DNA from: Gemmatimonadales bacterium
GTDB lineage: Bacteria; Gemmatimonadota; Gemmatimonadetes; Gemmatimonadales; GWC2-71-9
Assembly: GCA_013813145.1 (NCBI GenBank)
Contig: JACCSE010000245.1
Span: 1-12,908, forward strand
Reading direction: 5' to 3'
DNA: 12,908 bases
The position numbers and the translations under genes are program-made. Shown here piece by piece: positions 1-6,335 of this stretch. Under the pieces are notes generated by a model. It had not been told where the DNA came from and ran no database searches. It was given only the letters and a program-made list of their open reading frames with translations. The number at the start of each line of letters is the position of its first letter. Position 1 is the first letter of the stretch.

Positions 1-61
1 CCGCCACCCACCTTAGACCACAGTCGTAGACCACCAAGGCACCAGCCCGGGGGCGCGCGGC

Positions 62-2545
62 ATGACCCAGACCGGCGCAGCGCAACGCACCCGCGGGGTG
101 CGCGCGATACCTTCCGCCCTGGCCACCCGCTGGCCCGCACGGGACTGGGCCCGGCTGGGCCGGAGCGTCCCCGGGGTGCTGCTCACCCTCGCCCTGGTCG
201 TGATCTTTGACGTCCTGGCCGTACGCGACATGCCGGTGGTGCACCCCTTTCCCATCCTGCTGCTGAGTGTCGCGTTCTCCGCGTACCGGGGTGGAACCAC
301 TCCCGGCCTCATCAGCGCCGTCCTCACCGAGCTCTACGCGGTGTATTTCCTGGCCGAGCCGGTGCGGAGCGCGCTCCGCTACGCCCCGGCAAACGCCTAC
401 AGCCTGCTGGTCATGGGGGTCGCCTCCGCCGGCATCGCGATCCTGATGGGCCGGCTCCGCGCGGCCGCCGACCGCGCCCGCACCGCCGCGCTCGCCTGGG
501 AAGAGGCAGAGGCGCTGGATCGGAGGCTGTCGTTCTTCGCGCAGGCGAGCGCTACGCTGGCCTCCTCGCTGGACTACGAGGTGACCATGCGCGAGCTGGC
601 GCGACTCACCGTCCCGGGGATGGCCGACTGGTGCGCCATCCACGTCGTCAGCGAGCAGGGCGGGCTTCAGTTCGTGAGCGGGGCCCACCGCGACCCGACC
701 CGCGACCTGGTGGTGCGCGCCCTCTGCGAATACGGCAGCCGGTCCGTTCCCTTCGCGGACCCCGGCGCCGAGCCGCGGGTGGCCGAGGTCACCGACGATC
801 AGCTCCAGGATCGCGCCGAGGACGCCGAGCAGCTCAAGATCTACCGCGCCCTGGCGCCCACGACACGGCTTCAGGTGCCGCTCCTCGCCCGCGGGCAGCT
901 CGCCGGCGTCATCACGCTCGCCACCGCGCGCGACTACGGCCGCCGCTTCTCCGGGGGCGACCTCGACTTTGCCCGCGAGCTGGGCCAGCGCGCCTCGCTC
1001 GCGGTGGAGAACTCCCGGCTGTTCCTCGAGGCCCAGGAGGCCGATCGGCGATACCGCATACTGTTCGAAGCCAATCCCCAGCCGATGTGGGTGCTCGACG
1101 TGGATACCCTCGCCTTCCTCGCCGTCAACGACGCGGCGGTGCGGCATTACGGGTACTCCCGCGAGGAGTTCCTCGGGATGACGATCATGGACATCCGCCC
1201 GCCCGACGACATGCCCGGTCTGAGCACCGGGATGGAGCGCAGCCCTCATCGCGAGGGCGTCGCGCTCAGCCAGCACCAGCGCAAGGACGGCTCGATCGTG
1301 GATATGGAGCTGATCTCCCACGCCCTGGAGCTGGACGGCCGCCGGGCCCGCCTCGTCCTCGCCACCGACAGCAGCGACCGAATCCGGACCCGCGCCGCCC
1401 TGCATCAGAGCGAGGAACAACTCCGGCAGGCACAGCGGATGGACGTGGTGGGACGCCTCGCGAGCGGGGTAGCTCATGACTTCAACAATCTGCTCACCAC
1501 CATTCGAGGCTTCAGCGAGATGCTGCTGCTCGAGCTGCCCGGGGAGCATCGGAATCGCCCCGACGTCGAGCGGATCCGGAAGGCGGCGGACCGCGGTGCC
1601 TTGCTGACCCGGCAGCTCCTGACCTTCGGCCGCCGTCAGTCGCTTCAGCCCAAGGTGCTCGAGCTGGACGCGGTGATCACTGGGTTGGAGGGACTCATCC
1701 GGCGCATGCTCGGCGCCGACATCCGGCTAGAGCTTCGCCTCGCGCCAGGGGTCGGGGCGGTGCGGATCGACCCGGGGCAACTGGAGCAGGTGGTGGTGAA
1801 CCTCCTGCTCAACGCCAGCGACGCCATGCCGTCCGGCGGCACCCTGAGGCTGGAGATCGCCGAGCGGCAGATCTCGGGATCCTCCCGGAGACGCCATCTC
1901 CGCCCCGGTCGCTATGTGGTCCTCGCGGTGAGCGACAGCGGCAGTGGAATGGACTCGGAGACGATGACCCATTTGTTCGAGGCGGGCCCCGGCAGCGCGC
2001 CCTCGGGGCAGCGGAGGGGGCTCGGTCTCTCCATCGTCCACGGCATCGTACGGAGGAACGGGGGGGTCGTCCGGATCTCGAGCGAGCCGGGGCAGGGGAC
2101 CACCGTGAAAGTCTATCTCCCTCAGGTCGAGGCGGAGGAGGTCGCCGCTGCCTCCGCGGTGCATCCGCTGCGCGGGGATGAGACCATTCTGGTGGTGGAA
2201 GACGAGGAAGGGGTACGCGAGCTGGTCCGAAAGGTCCTGGTGGACCACGGGCACACGGTCCTCGAGGCCCGCCACGGCCGGGATGCCTTGCTGGTCGCCG
2301 AGCGCTACGAGCGCCCGATCAGCCTGCTCGTCACCGACGTGGTGATGCCGGAGATGGGCGGTGCCGAGCTGGCGCGCCGGCTGACGGAGAAGCGGCCGGA
2401 TCTCAAGGTGCTCTATGTCTCGGGGTACACCAGCGACGAGGTGGTGCGGCGGGGGATCCGCAACTCGGGCACCTTCGTGCAGAAGCCGTTCTCAGCGGAT
2501 GACCTGATGCTGCGGATCCGCGGGATGCTCGACACCGCCGGCTGA
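62..2545 (+). CDS. Membrane-anchored hybrid histidine kinase (TM-GAF-PAS-HisKA-HATPase-REC)
   Basis: An 827-residue sensor kinase fused to a receiver. Four hydrophobic segments at about residues 36-53, 62-76, 81-97 and 112-130 resemble the KdpD-type DUF4118 membrane module. A GAF domain (about 157-320) and a PAS domain (about 330-440) follow. The dimerisation/phosphoacceptor domain carries H472 in GVAHDFNN. The ATPase domain has an N box with N584 and a DSGSGMD G1 box. The receiver (about 708-825) has the E713/D714/E715 acidic cluster, phosphoacceptor D759 and K808. Odd point: the ATP lid, usually FEPFFTTK in this family, reads FEAGPGSAPSGQRRGLGLS, so catalytic output may be altered. The ATG is the first start after an in-frame TAG at 14-16; only a weak GGGGG precedes it. 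The signal is unknown. No DNA-binding output domain is present, so phosphate is probably passed to another protein. The gene converges on the anti-sigma gene. Confidence 0.93.
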   Translation: MTQTGAAQRTRGVRAIPSALATRWPARDWARLGRSVPGVLLTLALVVIFDVLAVRDMPVVHPFPILLLSVAFSAYRGGTTPGLISAVLTELYAVYFLAEPVRSALRYAPANAYSLLVMGVASAGIAILMGRLRAAADRARTAALAWEEAEALDRRLSFFAQASATLASSLDYEVTMRELARLTVPGMADWCAIHVVSEQGGLQFVSGAHRDPTRDLVVRALCEYGSRSVPFADPGAEPRVAEVTDDQLQDRAEDAEQLKIYRALAPTTRLQVPLLARGQLAGVITLATARDYGRRFSGGDLDFARELGQRASLAVENSRLFLEAQEADRRYRILFEANPQPMWVLDVDTLAFLAVNDAAVRHYGYSREEFLGMTIMDIRPPDDMPGLSTGMERSPHREGVALSQHQRKDGSIVDMELISHALELDGRRARLVLATDSSDRIRTRAALHQSEEQLRQAQRMDVVGRLASGVAHDFNNLLTTIRGFSEMLLLELPGEHRNRPDVERIRKAADRGALLTRQLLTFGRRQSLQPKVLELDAVITGLEGLIRRMLGADIRLELRLAPGVGAVRIDPGQLEQVVVNLLLNASDAMPSGGTLRLEIAERQISGSSRRRHLRPGRYVVLAVSDSGSGMDSETMTHLFEAGPGSAPSGQRRGLGLSIVHGIVRRNGGVVRISSEPGQGTTVKVYLPQVEAEEVAAASAVHPLRGDETILVVEDEEGVRELVRKVLVDHGHTVLEARHGRDALLVAERYERPISLLVTDVVMPEMGGAELARRLTEKRPDLKVLYVSGYTSDEVVRRGIRNSGTFVQKPFSADDLMLRIRGMLDTAG

Positions 2546-2561
2546 CCCACGGCCGGGCGAT

Positions 2562-2580
2562 GCGCGGCCACAGGCCGCGC
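2562..2580. terminator. GC hairpin between convergent genes
   Basis: GCGCGGCC (2562-2569) and GGCCGCGC (2573-2580) form a perfect 8-bp stem around an ACA loop. The hairpin sits in the 36-bp gap between the stop of the hybrid kinase (+) and the stop of the anti-sigma gene (-). No T tract follows on either strand, so it is not a textbook intrinsic terminator. Its position between two convergent stops still suggests a bidirectional transcription end or 3'-end stabiliser. Confidence 0.5.
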
Positions 2581-2581
2581 G

Positions 2582-3829
2582 TTACCGGACCCGCGGCCGG
2601 AGGTTCTGCAGGACCGCTCCGGGGGCGTCCCCGTGGAGCCTGAGCCCCATCTCACCCACCGTCCACTGAGTCCCGCCCGAGGGCCAATTCTGTCCCGGCC
2701 GGATCCGCTGCTGGTCCAGCAGGATCATCCTGCCCTGAGAATCCCGGTAGACCACTCGCACGACCGGCCGCCCACTGTCGGCACCGGGCGACTGCCGGCC
2801 CTGCACCAGCCCCATGAACTCGGAGTTCAGCCCTTCGATGACGTGCACCGGGCGGCCGAGCTGGCGAGCGGCCTCATCGAGACCGATCCGCAGATACACT
2901 CCCGCGCGCTGCTCGAGTGTCCGTGGCGGAGGCGGAGCCGGGGCGGGAGCCGGCTCGGCCTCCAGCTCCTCACGCCGAGCTTGATCGATGGCCGCCGTCG
3001 CCGCGGCGGCCCGGTCGCGGCGTCGTTGCCGGTCCAGCTCCGCCAGCGCCTCTGCCGCCTCTGCTCGGATATCCTCCTGAGTGGCGGCGTCCACCTCCGC
3101 CGGTGCGACCTGCCGCTCCTCGTTTTGCGCAGCCGGCGCGGGCGGCTCCGCCACATCGGCGCTCTGGTTCTGTGTCTGCTGGGGGCGGGGCTCCGGCGGG
3201 GGCGGGGCGGCCGACCGCCGCCGGACTGCGGCCTCGTCCCTCGGCACCAGCGGCGTGCGGTTTTGCGCGGAGTCCGAGCCCGATCCCGCGTAAGCTCGCG
3301 CTGGGGCGGCCGTGGTGGTGTCGGGACGGGAGGTCTCTTCCGGGCTTACGAATGCGGTCGGCGCCTGCTCCAAGTTGGCGGCGGCAGGCTGAGCGCCCTT
3401 GCGGACTTCGCTGGCTATGTAGCCCGCCCCGACCGCAACCAGCAGGAGCGCCGCCCAGCGACCCGCGGCCAACAGCCGGCGGCGGCGCTCGGGCCAGGTG
3501 TTCTCGTCCGGAAGGATCATGACCTGCGGCTCGTCTACCGAGCCCACCACCTGCGGCTCGATCCTGCGTTCCCGCCGGGGTGCGGCCGTTGCGGCGGTGG
3601 GGAGCGTCTCCTCGACTCTCTCGACTTCGGCCCGCGGAGCCTTCACGCTGCCGGGAAACTGCACCGAGGCGACCAGCCGGTCGGCCTCACCGAACACGTC
3701 CTTCGCAGCCTGGAGCCGGGTGTCGCACGCGGTGCAGCTCCCGAGGTGCGCCTGGATCTCCCGCACCTCATGGAGCTCCAGCTCGCCGTCGAGCAGTGCG
3801 TGCAGCGTCCCTTCATCAAGATGCGACAT
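2582..3829 (-). CDS. Zinc-finger anti-sigma factor with long extracytoplasmic region
   Basis: A 415-residue predicted transmembrane anti-sigma factor. The N-terminal cytoplasmic part is a zf-HC2/ZAS domain with HLGSCTAC, giving H28-x3-C32-x2-C35; H3 or H10 may complete the zinc site. One hydrophobic segment (about 124-141) would cross the membrane. Next is a ~160-residue low-complexity stretch rich in Ala, Pro, Gln, Glu and Arg, with a probable charged helix near 245-290 and a proline-rich hinge. A folded-looking C-terminal domain (about 305-415) contains VRVVYRDSQGRMILLDQQR; I do not recognise its family. The ATG lies inside the end of the sigma gene (14-nt overlap) and is preceded by GGGGGAAG, so the two are probably translationally coupled. 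By family knowledge, the N-terminus sequesters the partner sigma until a signal releases it. Most anti-sigma factors of this type are shorter, around 200-250 residues. Confidence 0.87.
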   Translation of the reverse strand: MSHLDEGTLHALLDGELELHEVREIQAHLGSCTACDTRLQAAKDVFGEADRLVASVQFPGSVKAPRAEVERVEETLPTAATAAPRRERRIEPQVVGSVDEPQVMILPDENTWPERRRRLLAAGRWAALLLVAVGAGYIASEVRKGAQPAAANLEQAPTAFVSPEETSRPDTTTAAPARAYAGSGSDSAQNRTPLVPRDEAAVRRRSAAPPPPEPRPQQTQNQSADVAEPPAPAAQNEERQVAPAEVDAATQEDIRAEAAEALAELDRQRRRDRAAAATAAIDQARREELEAEPAPAPAPPPPRTLEQRAGVYLRIGLDEAARQLGRPVHVIEGLNSEFMGLVQGRQSPGADSGRPVVRVVYRDSQGRMILLDQQRIRPGQNWPSGGTQWTVGEMGLRLHGDAPGAVLQNLRPRVR

Positions 3830-4316
3830 GCTTCCCCCGTTCCTGCGCGCGATACGCTTCCACCAGCCGCCGCCGAGCCCGCGCGAGCGTGGTTCCTACC
3901 GCCCCCTTTGCCAGCCCGAGAGTAGCGGCGATTTCATCGTAATCGAAGCCCTCGGCCTTGAGCAACAGTGCCTCACGATCGCGCTCCTTCAGCGTCGCGA
4001 GGGCGGAGCGCACCCGGCCCGTCTCCTCGTTCCGCTCCAGCTCGGCCTCGGGTCCGCGGTCGGGACCATCAGGTTCGTTTCGCAGCAGCTCCAGTCTGCG
4101 CCCCCGGGTCGTGGCCCGCCTGCCATCCTCCCGCACCAGATTGAGTGCCACTGCGAACAGCCAGGGCCTCGGGTTGTCCGGCGGCGCGGACACCGCGCGC
4201 GCGAAAGTCTCCTGGGCGAGATCTTCCGCCCGATCTCGATCCCCCGTTCGCCGGTAGATCATGCGAACGAGCGGCTCGTAATACAGGTTGAAAAGCTGGG
4301 TGAGGTCGGCAGTCAT
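3816..4316 (-). CDS. ECF-subfamily RNA polymerase sigma factor
   Basis: A 166-residue sigma factor with only regions 2 and 4, the normal size for extracytoplasmic-function sigmas. Region 2 (about 10-75) includes the core-binding DRAEDLAQETF motif and PWLFAVALNLVRED. Region 4 (about 105-158) has the helix-turn-helix FDYDEIAATLGLAKGAVGTT followed by a basic recognition helix. The ATG at 4316 is chosen because the family starts just before region 2. An upstream in-frame start at 4424 would add 36 residues of non-conserved, Arg-rich sequence. The 3' end overlaps the anti-sigma gene by 14 nt, a standard regulator/regulated pair that is usually autoregulated. I cannot assign the ECF group or target genes. 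Confidence 0.93.
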   Translation of the reverse strand: MTADLTQLFNLYYEPLVRMIYRRTGDRDRAEDLAQETFARAVSAPPDNPRPWLFAVALNLVREDGRRATTRGRRLELLRNEPDGPDRGPEAELERNEETGRVRSALATLKERDREALLLKAEGFDYDEIAATLGLAKGAVGTTLARARRRLVEAYRAQERGKHVAS

Positions 4317-4717
4317 GTGCCCGCGAGATCGTGGATCGGGTCCCCAAGCCCGTCGGCGGTCCCGAAGCTCTTTGCCGGCCGGGAGATAGACGCTTAGCCC
4401 CAGCAACATTCGCACCACCCCCAAAGGTAGCCCGGGCGGGAAACCTTCACTGTGATCCTGATCCTATCGGTGGTCGCCCGAGGATCCAGTGCTGGGGGCG
4501 TGATGGAGGTCCCTCCTGCGCCTCGCCAAGTGACGTAGAATGAAATGGTTGAGCGGGAGAGACCCGGCCCGGGCACAGGGTGAGGATGCCGCCGCGCACC
4601 TCGTTGTCCGGCCCAGCACCAGGGTGCGGGTAACCTCGCGGCGGATCGGCTTGCCGCGACCGTCGAACACGTCCAACGTGGTCGGCGGGGCCGTCCCGCC
4701 GCGATGCCGCACCGCAG
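4317..4717. other. Non-coding spacer between sigma gene and kinase pseudogene
   Basis: About 400 bp with no confident gene. It would hold the sigma operon promoter on the - strand. It also contains an imperfect hairpin at 4460-4486: GATCCT, a 2-nt bulge and CGG pairing with CCGAGGATC. In two adjacent - strand frames the translation looks somewhat protein-like, containing TTLDVFDGRGKPIRREVTR and, further on, PPALDPRATTDRIRITVKVS. There is no start with a ribosome site and no recognisable family. A decayed gene remnant is possible but unproven. Confidence 0.5.
4385..4393 (-). promoter_or_regulatory. Possible ECF-type -10 element upstream of the sigma gene
   Basis: On the - strand the bases read GCGTCTATC, about 70 bp before the sigma ATG. 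This resembles the CGTCTA-like -10 boxes reported for several ECF sigmas. A clear AAC-type -35 at 16-17 bp spacing is not present. GGCTACCTTT lies about 30 bp upstream, too far for a normal pair. This is a weak, suggestive match only. Confidence 0.22.
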
Positions 4718-5605
4718 TCAAGCGCCCGTTGGCACTTTCCGGCTCCGATGCGCGAGCGCCGCGATCACACTCCCGACCAGTCCGTCCGGAGCGAAAGGCT
4801 TCGGTATCGTAATCCCTTCCGGCTCAGCCGCACCGTGCCGGCGGAGATCCTCGGTCGAGTAGCCGGAGGTGAAGATGATCGGCACCTCGGGCCAGCCCGC
4901 TTTCAGGCGTCTGGCCAGCTCAGCCCCGCCGATGCCTGGCATGACCAAGTCGGCAAGCACGAGGTCGGGCGGCCCTTGGCGGGCGACCAGGTCGAGCGCG
5001 GCCGCACCATCGGCGGCCTGGAGAACCCGGAAGCCACCATGCTCCAGACTGCGTACGGCAACTGCCCGCACATCGGTTCGTCCTCGAGAATGGTCGCCGC
5101 ATGTAGGGATGCCTCTCCGGCCGGCGCACCCGGCTCTTCCCGGCGCTCGGCCGTTTCGGCGTGGGGTGCAATGGGCAAGTGCATCGAGAACTCCGTACCC
5201 TCTCCGAGCCCGCTCACCACTGCGATATATCCCTCGTTCTGCTTCATGATGCCATAGGCGGCGGGAAGGCCGAGCCCGGAACCCTGGCCCACGGGCTTGG
5301 TGGTGAAAAACGGCTCGAAGATTCGCGCCCGGGTTGCGGCGTCCATGCCGGGGCCGGTATCGCGCACGATGATGAGTCCGTAGCGGCCGGCGGGGATGGC
5401 GGCGCCATCCGAGGAGGCGGCCTGGGTCGGGAGTTCGCACTCCTGCGCCGTGATGGTGAGCGTGCCGCCGGCGGGCATCGCGTCCCGCGCGTTGAGGGCC
5501 AGGTTGACGATGACCTGCTCGAGCTGACGCGCGTCGACCACCACCGGGGCCGAGACGTCCGCCGCCATGATGAGCTGCCGGTCCTCGCGTGTGACCCGAC
5601 GCGGT
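4718..5605 (-). pseudogene. Truncated, frameshifted hybrid histidine kinase (HATPase-REC remnant)
   Basis: The surviving part begins near RRVTREDRQL, just before an intact-looking ATPase domain. That domain has the N box QLEQVIVNLALNARDAM, the G1 box DTGPGMD and the lid FEPFFTTKPVGQGSGLGL. No HisKA domain or phosphoacceptor histidine remains upstream. The receiver starts as ATILEDEPM, two residues short of the usual ILVVEDEP. It then shifts frame at about 5070-5071, where ATG-TGCGG stands in place of an expected ATG-GTGCGG (one G missing). The new frame continues as a good receiver with DLVLADLVMP and IPKPF to a TGA at 4718. Codon usage is still kinase-like in each frame, so decay seems recent. 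An assembly error is the alternative for the frameshift, but not for the missing N-terminal half. Confidence 0.88.
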
Positions 5606-5889
5606 TCAGATCGAAGAACTCGAACTGCTGCTGATAGGCAGCATCTTCAACGCGGTCTCGCCGAGGAGCGTCAGGTACAGCCCCGGCTTCGCGGCGCTGC
5701 CATTGGCGAAGAGGATTTGCATCGCCAGAGTGAACTTCCCAGCGCCGGGACCGCCCGCGATGAGGTTGAACGAGAGCGCGGGCAGACCCCCGCCCAGGAC
5801 CTGATCCAGGCAGGGGACCCCGGTGGCGAGAATGTGCTCCCCCCCCACGGGACCGGTGTTGCGGTCTGCTCCACCAAGTGCACGGCCAT
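5596..5889 (-). pseudogene. 5' fragment of a RAD55/KaiC-like ATPase gene, frameshifted
   Basis: A start at 5889 (MAVHLVEQTATPVP) leads into GGEHILATGVPCLDQVLGGG, a classic opening of the RAD55/KaiC RecA-fold family. A Walker A region GGPGAGKFT, then LGETALKML and YQQQFEFFDLNRVG follow. The reading frame breaks twice: at a run of eight C on the + strand (5839-5846), and at about 5637-5638, where a base of the expected Arg codon is missing. The Walker A has Phe where Ser/Thr must bind magnesium (GKF instead of GKT/GKS), so it should be inactive. The family is normally 230-500 residues; here only ~95 remain before the sequence turns into a kinase ATPase domain at about 5596-5606. The gene end is therefore deleted and fused to the neighbouring kinase remnant. 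Confidence 0.82.
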
Positions 5890-5900
5890 CTCCTCTCCTC
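5890..5900 (-). promoter_or_regulatory. Ribosome binding site of the KaiC-like pseudogene
   Basis: On the - strand GAGGAGAGGAG runs directly up to the ATG at 5889, with GAGGAG about 5 nt from the start. This supports 5889 as the original start codon and shows the front of the gene is preserved even though the body is broken. Confidence 0.6.
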
Positions 5901-6322
5901 GGAGCCCACCCAGCGGGTCAGCCCCGCACGGTCGGCCCAGAGGCGCCGCGCCGCGTCATTGGCGGCCGGGGATCTCTGCGTCATTCAACCGCCGCGGAGC
6001 AGCGGCACTGTGTCGACAGGAACAGTCTGGGAAGAGACCGCAAAAGCGTACCCTCGGACCACACGTATGCGAGCCGGGAGAGTGCCGCGTCACGGGACCG
6101 GGGAAAGCGCGCTACTATGGAAAGTCACTAGTTCGCTCGAATCTATTCCCGCCAGTCCCCGCGTCAAATCTCCCACGGTACGCTGCGACAGCCGGTTCGG
6201 ATTGGGTACTGTGTGATGCGCCTCACAAACGCCTCCTCGCCGCTTGCCGTATGCGGCAGGTGGTGTAAGGTTGCCAGTCGAGGCGACACGGCGCGCGCAA
6301 AAAGCCCAGCGGCGCCCAGAGT
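5901..6322. other. Divergent intergenic region
   Basis: About 420 bp between the - strand KaiC-like pseudogene and the + strand hybrid kinase. No convincing gene is seen. Possible + strand promoter elements are TACTAT at 6113-6118 (no good -35) and the pair listed at 6244-6271. No tandem repeat, RNA gene or clear operator was seen. Confidence 0.5.
6244..6271 (+). promoter_or_regulatory. Weak sigma-70-like promoter candidate for the hybrid kinase
   Basis: TTGCCG (6244-6249) and TAAGGT (6266-6271) are 16 bp apart and would start transcription about 60 bp before the GTG at 6336. Both boxes depart from consensus, so this is only a candidate. Confidence 0.25.
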
Positions 6323-6329
6323 GAAGGGG
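6323..6329 (+). promoter_or_regulatory. Ribosome binding site deciding the GTG start at 6336
   Basis: GAAGGGG lies 6 nt before GTG at 6336. No comparable site precedes the upstream in-frame ATG at 6213, so the shorter protein is preferred. Confidence 0.6.
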
Positions 6330-6335
6330 TTACAC

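Noticed and set aside
2633..3925. 430-codon + strand open frame opposite the anti-sigma gene
   Set aside because: The - strand gives a zinc finger, a membrane span and coupling to a sigma gene. The + strand product is Arg/Pro-rich with no recognisable domain.
4317..4424. N-terminal extension of the sigma factor from the ATG at 4424
   Set aside because: The added 36 residues are Arg-rich and unlike sigma region 2, and the ATG at 4316 begins just before the conserved domain.
6213..6335. N-terminal extension of the second kinase from the ATG at 6213
   Set aside because: There is no ribosome site at 6213 and the added residues are not domain-like, whereas GAAGGGG precedes GTG at 6336.
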